The translations under genes and the position numbers were made by a program. From contig JAFYHO010000126.1 of assembly GCA_017539125.1 (NCBI GenBank), positions 1-37,638 of the forward strand: DNA of 37,638 nucleotides, in the 5' to 3' direction. The notes beneath the pieces were generated by a model, which was not told the origin of the DNA, searched no databases, and saw nothing but the letters and a program-made list of their open reading frames with translations. Each line of letters opens with the position of its first letter. Position 1 is the stretch's first letter. The stretch comes from Actinomycetaceae bacterium (GTDB lineage Bacteria > Actinomycetota > Actinomycetes > Actinomycetales > Actinomycetaceae). This document shows, in pieces, positions 1 to 6,800 of the stretch.

Positions 1-5
1 ATTCT

Positions 6-134
6 CGTCATTGCGAGGAGGACGCTCCACGTCAGACGAAGCAATCAATAGTTACAAGTTGCTCGAGTTGCGTAGCAGCAATAAAGGTCTATAGATTGCC
101 GCGGTCGCACCTGCGGTGCTCCCTCGCATCGACG
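6..134. repeat. Interspersed palindromic repeat, copy A
   Basis: The block begins with CGTCATTGCGAG and ends with CTCGCATCGACGG, so its ends are nearly complementary. Inside are the internal modules GAAGCAATCAATAG and TCTATAGATTGCC. The same end and core modules recur at 981, 19937, 23042, 25581 and 30542. It ends five bases beyond the stop codon of the next gene on the minus strand. Confidence 0.7.
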
Positions 135-138
135 GATG

Positions 139-873
139 TCAGCCCCAATAGGCAATATTGACTTGGTTAATCCAGTACGTCACTTGCTCGATGCCCGTGC
201 GCAATTCTGCATTCAAAGCGGTGTAATCCTCAGGGTTCTCTGAATCCATTGCCTCCGCCTTATCAACAAGTCCTTGCAGAGAGTCGATTGCCGCCTGCGC
301 CTGCGAGCGCATATCGTCACTGACTTTGCCCGCGGAATTATCGACGACATCTTGGCAGGCAGAGATTTCGCTGGTCGCATTTTTTGCCGACTCGAGCATT
401 TGGGCGCGCACTCCCCCGACTTTCTGCTCTAGGGCAGCATCAAGAGCGGCACGGACCGTATCCACATTCGCGTTCAAATCGTCCTTTGCGGCGCGCGCTA
501 ATTCGGTCTGTTCAGTGACGCGCGCAGTTTCCGCCTCGTATGTGCTGCGCGAGGTGATACGTGAGAGTTTTTTGGGCTCATCAAGATTGGAGGAATCATA
601 GACTGCCTGGAGAGTGTCGCAGGCTTCTGCATTGCCGGTGCGCTCCGCACAATTGTCCAGTAAAGGCTCTGCTTTGCCTCGCACATCTTCAACTTCTTTA
701 TAAGTCTCGTTGAAAATACCGACGGCGAGGTCATAGGCGTTACGCTGCGGATTCGCTTGATAGACCTTCCATGCGAGGAAACCGCCGCAGAGTATGAGCA
801 GCGAAATCAGCATGACGACGACATCCGCAACACGGCTTGCCGCAGTTTTCTCGGCTTTTTCTGCCTCAGCCAT
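139..873 (-). CDS. Unknown membrane-anchored helical protein
   Basis: I do not recognise this 244-residue protein. It has a short charged N-terminus, one hydrophobic segment at about residues 17-36, and then a long, mostly charged and alanine-rich region that should be extracytoplasmic and largely helical, with five scattered cysteines in its first and last thirds. This fits a bitopic protein with a helical outer domain, but no family motif is visible. I chose the ATG at 873 because GGAGG lies five bases before it; an in-frame ATG at 885 is four codons upstream with a less well spaced AGGAGAGG. The gene stands alone, between two interspersed palindromic repeats, and is divergent from the SAF-domain gene at 1227. 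Confidence 0.75.
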   Translation of the reverse strand: MAEAEKAEKTAASRVADVVVMLISLLILCGGFLAWKVYQANPQRNAYDLAVGIFNETYKEVEDVRGKAEPLLDNCAERTGNAEACDTLQAVYDSSNLDEPKKLSRITSRSTYEAETARVTEQTELARAAKDDLNANVDTVRAALDAALEQKVGGVRAQMLESAKNATSEISACQDVVDNSAGKVSDDMRSQAQAAIDSLQGLVDKAEAMDSENPEDYTALNAELRTGIEQVTYWINQVNIAYWG

Positions 874-980
874 AACGACCTCCATCGTTTATCTATCCTC
901 TCCTAGATTAGTGCCAAAACTACAAAAGAGGGTGGAAATCTCCATAAACCTCGGTCCATAGCAAAGGAGCAACCCACTAC

Positions 981-1117
981 CGTCATTGCGAGCGAACAAC
1001 GAGGAACGAAAGCCCGAGGAAGCTTGCTTGCTCGAGGCTGTAGTGACGAAGTTGCCGTAAGTGTGCGAAGCACACGAACAGCGAAGCAATCTCGAGATTG
1101 TTTGCGACTTAGCCGCT
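981..1117. repeat. Interspersed palindromic repeat, copy B
   Basis: It starts with CCGTCATTGCGAGCGAACAA and runs through CGAGGAACGAAAG, an AAGCTTGCTT hairpin centre, TGACGAAGTTG, GTAAGTG and GCGAAGCAATCTCGAGATTG. The middle modules match, in reverse orientation, the first halves of the copies at 25581 and 30542. It fills most of the 353-base non-coding stretch 874-1226, which otherwise holds only the upstream block at 1142-1183. Confidence 0.7.
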
Positions 1118-1141
1118 TACGACGAAAAGAAACTACACTTC

Positions 1142-1183
1142 GGTCAACAATTTCTAAAACGTCAACCTTATCCACAGTTTTCG
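1142..1183 (+). promoter_or_regulatory. Shared pilus upstream block, copy 1 (contains DnaA box)
   Basis: This 42-bp block matches the reverse complement of 14354-14395 at about 40 positions, with 33 consecutive identical bases (1151-1183). It contains TTATCCACA, the consensus DnaA box, at 1168-1176, and two GTCAAC words 19 bases apart. It ends 43 bases before the SAF-domain gene. The second copy lies in the same orientation upstream of the pilin operon. Its function is inferred from placement only; I could not assign convincing -35 and -10 boxes. Confidence 0.6.
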
Positions 1184-1226
1184 ACGGGCACTACCCCGAC
1201 TCTTGGCGCCTTCCTAGGCTGAAAGC

Positions 1227-1862
1227 ATGAAAGTTACAAAAATACGTGTTCTCGCATGGCGTTTACGCTTTGTCCTTATCGCCTGCGCTATCCTCGCAAT
1301 TCTCGCCCTCACGCTCGAAACACTCGGCGCGATACATCCACCAAGCCATCGCGTGCTCGTCACGAAAAATCCTGTTGAAGCGGGAACTGAGCTTCAGGCG
1401 AGCGATATAGAAATTGTCGATATGCCGAGTTCTCTCGTGCCAGAGGGTGCCCTCACGGCGCTCGAAGAAGCCGTGGGGAAACAGCTGGTTGTTGGGCTGC
1501 CGAAAGGTATGGCTGTGCCTGGCGAACTGCTTGCCACCTCGGAGTTTTTTGCCAACGCGCCGCGCGGCACACGCATTGTCTCTGTGCCTATCATCGCTGA
1601 CGGGCAAAGTGCGCTAGTTAGTGTTGGCGATAGTGTTGCCCTCTATGCTCCGCCTGACGAATACTCGGCAGACGGCACGTCAACTCTCCTTGTTGACAAG
1701 GTACGAATTGTCGGGATTTCTCAGGCAGACAGCAGCGGTTTTCTCAGCTCTGAGCAAAGCACAATGACTGCTTTCATCGCAGTACCCACGAAAGACGTCC
1801 CTGCTGTCCTAGGGCAATCCTCCCACTCAGCCCTCCAAATCGTCCTCTTAGGGGAAAAATAA
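1227..1862 (+). CDS. SAF-domain protein, CpaB/RcpC-like pilus assembly factor
   Basis: This 211-residue protein has one N-terminal membrane segment (about residues 14-36) followed by an SAF domain (about 40-105) with the typical pattern: 'VLVTKNPVEAGTEL', 'ASDIEIVDMP' and 'LPKGMAVPGELL'. The rest (110-211) resembles the C-terminal half of CpaB/RcpC proteins, which assist Flp/Tad pilus assembly outside the membrane. In actinobacteria such short SAF proteins are common and often annotated only by domain. It is separated by 12 kb from the pilin-type genes at 13225-14235, but both carry the same 42-bp upstream block. The next gene starts one base after its stop codon, so they are probably cotranscribed. 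The SAF domain is clear; the pilus role is inferred. Confidence 0.85.
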   Translation: MKVTKIRVLAWRLRFVLIACAILAILALTLETLGAIHPPSHRVLVTKNPVEAGTELQASDIEIVDMPSSLVPEGALTALEEAVGKQLVVGLPKGMAVPGELLATSEFFANAPRGTRIVSVPIIADGQSALVSVGDSVALYAPPDEYSADGTSTLLVDKVRIVGISQADSSGFLSSEQSTMTAFIAVPTKDVPAVLGQSSHSALQIVLLGEK

Positions 1863-1863
1863 T

Positions 1864-2217
1864 ATGTCTGAAAGTGATAAATACCAGCTGCCACATCGTT
1901 TTAATTGTTATGAGTATGTGTCAAGAGATGTTCTCGAAGAACGCTATCTATTTATCACCCGTGTTTTTCTTGACAAAAATACAGGCCGCATGTGTGATTT
2001 CCATATACAGCTATCTGACAAATATACTCATCAACTTCTGGTATCAGCAGATTGTGAACATCAAGTAGCGCACTACCACGATGAACGACGGGGACACCGT
2101 AACTCTCCGCGTTACGATTTCGCCCCTGCCAGTACACACAGTGAGATAGAAAAAGCGTGCGGACGTGTTATGGACGAAATTTTAGAGTTTTGTCGCCGTA
2201 AAGGCATTATCCTATAG
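1864..2217 (+). CDS. Unknown small protein, first gene of an AT-rich pair
   Basis: I cannot assign a function to this 117-residue protein. It has no membrane segment. Visible features are a tract rich in aromatic and charged residues (5-30), a predicted beta-rich middle, a His-rich stretch around 'VAHYHDERRGHRNSPRYDF' (about residues 67-85) and a helical, basic C-terminus. The pattern of a conserved Tyr/His/Asp-Glu patch followed by His residues recalls small domain-of-unknown-function proteins found beside partner genes, but I could not confirm a family. Its base composition is clearly lower in GC than the surrounding core genes. The ATG lies one base after the SAF gene stop, suggesting translational coupling. 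The following gene starts 24 bases downstream. Confidence 0.7.
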   Translation: MSESDKYQLPHRFNCYEYVSRDVLEERYLFITRVFLDKNTGRMCDFHIQLSDKYTHQLLVSADCEHQVAHYHDERRGHRNSPRYDFAPASTHSEIEKACGRVMDEILEFCRRKGIIL

Positions 2218-2241
2218 GTAGTTAAAGACAGGAGGAAAATT

Positions 2242-2646
2242 ATGGACACTATCGATAAACGTATAAACAAAGCACGCGGATTCGCAACCTTAACCGCCGC
2301 ACGCTTGCGCTATGGTTTTCCCATACAGCATGAGGACGGAGGATATCCCCTTACTATTACTATCCCCGATGAACCTCTGTCACAATGCATACGGCGCGCT
2401 AAATCCTTAGACGACGCCGTCAACCTTGTTGTCGTGACGGGAGAAAAAATAGAAACCTGCGTCCTTCGCATATCGGCTGACGCTGAAGCAGACGAGAACA
2501 CAATTGTGCTCCCGCAAAACAGCTCCTACACGGTCGGGCAATACATACAGGACAGCCGAGACCTCGGCACTTTCCTCCCCGTCCACACCATGGACGGTAT
2601 GACCATGATTACCGACTCCCCCTTAGACACACTCACACCCGCATAG
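2242..2646 (+). CDS. Unknown small protein, second gene of the pair
   Basis: This 134-residue soluble protein is not recognisable to me. It has a helical, basic N-terminus (residues 3-25), then 'GYPLTITIPDEPLSQCIRRAKSLDDAVNLVVVTGE', which looks like an alternating strand/helix fold, and an acidic C-terminal half. A strong AGGAGG lies seven bases before the ATG. It follows the 1864 gene closely and its stop codon directly abuts the first 36-bp hairpin, so the pair ends at a likely transcript end. Two short adjacent genes of accessory composition could form a toxin-antitoxin or other interacting pair, but nothing in either sequence proves this. Confidence 0.7.
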   Translation: MDTIDKRINKARGFATLTAARLRYGFPIQHEDGGYPLTITIPDEPLSQCIRRAKSLDDAVNLVVVTGEKIETCVLRISADAEADENTIVLPQNSSYTVGQYIQDSRDLGTFLPVHTMDGMTMITDSPLDTLTPA

Positions 2647-2682
2647 GTTGAAGGACTTCCGATTTTCAGGAAGTCCTTCAAC
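2647..2682. repeat. 36-bp hairpin repeat, copy 1
   Basis: A perfect inverted repeat: GTTGAAGGACTTCC, loop GATTTTCA, GGAAGTCCTTCAAC. One more G-C pair flanks it (2646/2683). It begins on the base after the TAG stop of the preceding gene. Identical copies lie at 3262 and 3559. It could end transcription, although no T-run follows. Confidence 0.9.
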
Positions 2683-2783
2683 CAAGAGATAATATACACC
2701 ATAGGTATATAGCACATTAAGTATTTGGTGTGTTATGTCTCTGTGTTTCAATTTTCTATTTTAACGAAAGGATGGTGGTCGAA

Positions 2784-3266
2784 ATGACTACTATTTCGAA
2801 AAAATTGATGGCAGTCATGGCAACTGCTGCCCTAGCTCTTGTTGGCTTGGCGGCGTGTTCGTCGGAGTCGTCTGCTACTATTGGCGAGTATACTGTGCCA
2901 AAATCTGTAGAGTCTCTATCTAAAACAAGTGTGCCTGAGCCTATATCATTGACTGTTGGCAGGGGTGAAGAAAATGGCGATGCGGTTTCTTGTTATTCAG
3001 GAACCGATAACGAGATGAAGTGTGAGTATTCGTCGTTTGGAGAGCCTTCGGTCAATCTCTATACGGGCGAGATACCTGCCACTTCTGAGGATTTTTTTGA
3101 AATATCTGCGGAAAACATCGGAGAAGTATTTGGCACAAAAGATCTCACAGACCTTTATTTTTTTGTCACATATAAAGACAGTAATGGTGAAGGAAAATGT
3201 TTTTGGATACCGAATGATAAATTGAAAAACGAGGAGGATGAATGCAAGAGACGCGGTATTGGTTGA
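2784..3266 (+). CDS. Small secreted lipoprotein
   Basis: This 160-residue protein carries a clear lipoprotein signal: 'MTTISKK', a hydrophobic stretch, then the lipobox 'GLAAC' with the lipidated Cys at residue 25, followed by a Ser-rich linker. The mature part is acidic, with three cysteines that could form a disulfide, and no recognised domain. I chose the ATG at 2784, preceded by GGTGG about five bases upstream; longer in-frame starts at 2730 and 2772 lack a usable ribosome site and would bury the signal peptide. The TGA stop codon is supplied by the second 36-bp hairpin, so the native C-terminus may have been cut off when that repeat arrived. AT-rich DNA at 2695-2730 probably holds its promoter. 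Confidence 0.75.
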   Translation: MTTISKKLMAVMATAALALVGLAACSSESSATIGEYTVPKSVESLSKTSVPEPISLTVGRGEENGDAVSCYSGTDNEMKCEYSSFGEPSVNLYTGEIPATSEDFFEISAENIGEVFGTKDLTDLYFFVTYKDSNGEGKCFWIPNDKLKNEEDECKRRGIG

Positions 3267-3297
3267 AGGACTTCCGATTTTCAGGAAGTCCTTCAAC
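3262..3297. repeat. 36-bp hairpin repeat, copy 2
   Basis: The same sequence as at 2647, with all 36 bases identical. Its fourth to sixth bases form the lipoprotein stop codon on the plus strand; on the minus strand it is in frame with the jag fragment and encodes LKDFLKIGSPST. Confidence 0.9.
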
Positions 3298-3558
3298 GCA
3301 GTCACAACCGGATCGGGTGTCTCGGCAGAATCTGCTGTCTCGACCGCGTCATTTGCCTCTGCAGCAGCAGGCGGCTCTGGAAGAAGCACAACATGACGCT
3401 CGTCGCCCACACCAGACGAATCCGAATAAATCCCGCAGGAAGCTGCCAAATCGTGGACAACCTTGCGCTCAAAAGGATTCATTGGCTTAAGGGCAAAAGC
3501 TTTCTTTGTCTCTTTGACGATATCAATGGCTTCCTGTGTCTCAAGAGCAATGTCTTGG
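3298..3558 (-). pseudogene. jag/khpB remnant encoding an R3H domain
   Basis: Exactly 261 bases (87 codons) lie between hairpin copies 2 and 3 and read on the minus strand as the C-terminal part of a Jag/KhpB RNA-binding protein. The R3H domain is recognisable by 'LKPMNPFERKVVHD', containing the R-x3-H signature, and by the closing strand 'RHVVLLPE', followed by a Pro/Ala/Asp-rich tail. The KH domain and Jag N-terminal domain are absent, and there is no start codon or ribosome site. The frame stays open through both repeats. An intact jag normally sits beside yidC, rnpA and rsmG, none of which is here. I infer a captured or duplicated fragment of a gene located elsewhere. Confidence 0.75.
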
Positions 3559-3594
3559 GTTGAAGGACTTCCGATTTTCAGGAAGTCCTTCAAG
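3559..3594. repeat. 36-bp hairpin repeat, copy 3
   Basis: It matches the copies at 2647 and 3262 except for the final base (G for C). It lies two bases beyond the stop codon of the minus-strand gene ending at 3597, so it may end that operon, and it forms the other border of the jag fragment. Confidence 0.9.
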
Positions 3595-3596
3595 TT

Positions 3597-3833
3597 TTAT
3601 AATTTGCCGAAGTGGGGCGGGAGCTCGTCGAGGAGGCGCTGCTCGTTAGGATCGCGGGCGCGAAGGTCGCGCTGCGGCTCGCCACCGCCTGCGACACCCA
3701 CAACACCAGTACCCTCAGTCAAAGCCTCGCGTAAAGCCTGAGCGTCACCGTCAATCTCTCCGCGCTCAATACGCTCCCTATCAACCCGCGACAGTCTGAC
3801 AACGGGAGAATGCGTGCGAGACTTATCCGACAC
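3597..3833 (-). CDS. Small conserved-looking protein coupled to the helicase-like gene
   Basis: This 78-residue charged protein has no membrane segment. Its C-terminus, 'DPNEQRLLDELPPHFGKL', follows a pattern (Asn/Asp-Glu-x-x-Leu...Pro-Pro-His) that I associate with small uncharacterised actinobacterial proteins; its middle holds a Gly/Val stretch. The GTG start shares its first base with the TAG stop of the large upstream gene (TAGTG), which argues for translational coupling and for this being a real gene despite its size. An unassigned accessory factor of the large protein is a reasonable guess. The hairpin at 3559-3594 lies just behind its stop. Confidence 0.7.
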   Translation of the reverse strand: MSDKSRTHSPVVRLSRVDRERIERGEIDGDAQALREALTEGTGVVGVAGGGEPQRDLRARDPNEQRLLDELPPHFGKL

Positions 3834-6800
3834 TAGTCATCCCCATAAACGGCACTGCTATCAGGCTCGTCAAGAACGCCTTTGCCTTGAGTGTCATTCT
3901 CGGCGCGAATATCGAGCACTTCATCGCGCAACGAAACAGCGGGCGCAGCAGACTGCGCACTCAAAGCCGAAGAAATATCGTCGCTCGACAAGCCAGAGCG
4001 TCGCACCACATTGCGCAGCACAGCATCAATCTGCGAACCACGACGGGTGACGTCCAGCTCTTCACGCAGAGCGAGGACAAGCTCATCCTCAGTGCGCCGC
4101 CTGCCATCCGACGCAATCCACGTAACCATTTCATCGAGCTCGTTATCAGCATAAGCAGCCAAAGGCAAACCTGGGGCAATATTCGGACGCGGCCCGCGCT
4201 CTTTAATCTGCGAAGCTTCCTCACGCAAAGTCTCCTGCCAGCCCTCTGCCAATTGCGAAGAAGCCGCATTCTCTCCCGCATCGTCCGTCACTGTCTCCAA
4301 CAATTCAACGACAGCGCGCGCCTGACCAACAGGGTCAATAAACAGCGAGGTCGAGAATGTGCGGTACACAATCCAACCGCGCTGCTCGAGACGCTCAAGC
4401 CAATAGCGGTCACGGCGGCGCAAAGACGGCTCGTGTACATAGTCCTCATCGTCAAGAAGAACAGCCACTCTCCACGTGCCCTCTAAATTCTCGCCACCCG
4501 CGACAAGCGGGATACGGATGCCGTCATCGTAACCATAATTGACTTGCGTCTGCCAACCAGCCTGCTCAATACGCGAAGCCAAATCGGCAACCAGCGGGCT
4601 CACCCCTTCATCGTGGGCGACCGGCGCAAGCTCATCAGCAGTCTGCCCCATGCGCTCAAGCAGGCGTGCCAGCAGCTTCGGACCGGGCGCATTGACCGCA
4701 TCAGGCTTAATATCGCCAGGGGCAAGCGAAGAAATCACTGTCAATTCCTCGCGCGGCGCTTGGGTCGCGTCAATCAAGCCACTCAAGCCCTCGTCCTCAC
4801 TCAAAGCACCAAAGGTGTGCAAAATCCTGCCGTGAGCAGTCTTTCCTAAGCCCACCGTCAAGATAACGCAATCACGGCGAAGCCCCACACAATTGGTGAT
4901 ATCGACGATGACGAATGGCTCGTGGGTTTGCGTATTGAGGTGGCGTTGCAGGACGCTCGAGCCGCGAACTGTCTGACGCAGCGCCTCGCGCACGCGCTCA
5001 GCGTGATACGGCGAAATCGAGACGACCGCGAGGGACTTTTCTGGCTTGGTCAAAATATGTTCGACGACCGCGTCAACCACAGCATCGACTTCCTCTGCCG
5101 TCCCCTCGACCATGCCCGTCGTTGGAGAAGGAACACCGCGACCGTCCACAACCAGCAAACGCGAAGAGTCAGACTTTCCGACACTCGGAATCATCTCGAT
5201 AATGTCCCCGTAGCCGTGCTCGCGCAAAGTCGCAGCACCCAAAGCGTCATAACGCGCACGGTGAAGCGGCAACTGGATGACGGGAAGAACATCGCTGAAA
5301 GCCGTGATAGCGGAGTTTTCGTCGGCACGCTTGCGGTCACCCACCACCGCAATCTGGCGGCCACGCATAAGCATCGAGGCAACCGAGGCGACACTGACGG
5401 TGTCCAGAGTGTCCATAATGACCAAGTCGGCCCACGGCAGCTGCGGAATAAGCTCTGCCACCAAGACGCTGGGAACAACCCATACCGGACGCGAAGCCTG
5501 AACGAGCTGAGGATACTTGGCGAAAGCCTGCGCCAACATTCCCATATCGTAATTCTTCAAATGCTCATCGAGAGCCATCGTGTCTTTGCGCTTGCGCGAA
5601 ATAGTCTCACGCATATTGCGGATAACCGCGCGCAGCACGGGCCCCGACAGTGAAGCAGTATGCGCCTTATCCAGCGCGCGCACATCATCGGCAAGCTCTG
5701 ACAGCTCCGCACAGCCAATACTCGACAACTCAGCCGAGTCGCCCACAAGCTGCTCAAAAACAGACGAACAATAGACGAGGTCAAGCTCGCTGTCAATCAT
5801 CTCCTCACCGACACCACGCTCAGCGAAATCTTCGACAAGAGGACGCAATCCCTTCTCGGTAAACAGAGCCATAAGCTCGTTGCGCCGTGGAATTGTCGTC
5901 ATCGCTTCACCGTCATCTGCCAGGCGGCGAACCGTATCGAGCATTTCCTCCATCGGCATCTGCTCTAGCTTCATATCGCTTGCCAAATCAGCGGAGAGCG
6001 CCTTGATTTCACGGACGGCTTCGGCAGCCGAAAGCTTAATCTGCGAAAGCCCCTGCGGAATCTTCACAACCCCGCCCTCTGTGGCGTAATGCCGCCAAAT
6101 ATCGCGCAAATTCTGGACTTTGACAAGCGCGTCATGCAGATCGGCAACATCAAGCCCCGGCTTGAGATACTCGCGCGCCTGCTTGGCAAGACGGCGACGC
6201 TCCGCATACGACATCGGCTCCTTGTTTTCCTCACGCCATTCTTTCGTGGCGGTTGCAATCACCATGTCTTGAGCCGAGCGCTCATAAATACTGGGGAGGA
6301 ACACGTCGAGAGTGCCTTGAATACCGTCAAGCATAGTAATCTGCTCAAGCCACTCGTTGAAAGTCTCAGCGCGGCGCAGGTCGGTTTCGGAGGCAACACG
6401 ATGGGATTGTGCCATGACGACGGGGATATTTTCTTGGGCGAGACGTTTTGCGCGGTCGAGAGCAACACGCCCTGCTTCCTCGTCTGCAATGGGCGAATTG
6501 GCCCACAGCGTGGCGCCCTCACCAGTATGGAACATGCCCAAGCGTGCCGCTTCGCGGATGTCGCCGGAGATTTCCTCGTAATTGTCGACCAGATTGCGCG
6601 TCACGTCGATGGGGAGGCGAACGCGCGAAGCTGGCGCGTTCTCACTGACAACCAGCGCAGCCATATGCTGCAAAAGGGTGTGGACGGATTCGTCCCATTC
6701 CTCATTTTTCTTGTGCAAAGCACTCACATAGCCCTCAAGACGGGCACGTTTATCGGCAAGCTTATCGCGCAGTTCTAATGTCTCCGCATCGTTCAGCTCG

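Noticed and set aside
2997-3593. A complete 198-residue protein containing the R3H domain
   Set aside because: It begins inside a repeat without a ribosome site and its second half is antisense to the lipoprotein gene; only the 87-codon jag portion is meaningful.
2647-3594. Integron cassette array with attC sites
   Set aside because: The hairpins are only 36 bases long, nearly identical to each other, and do not match the RYYYAAC/GTTRRRY core spacing; no integrase is visible and gene orientations differ.
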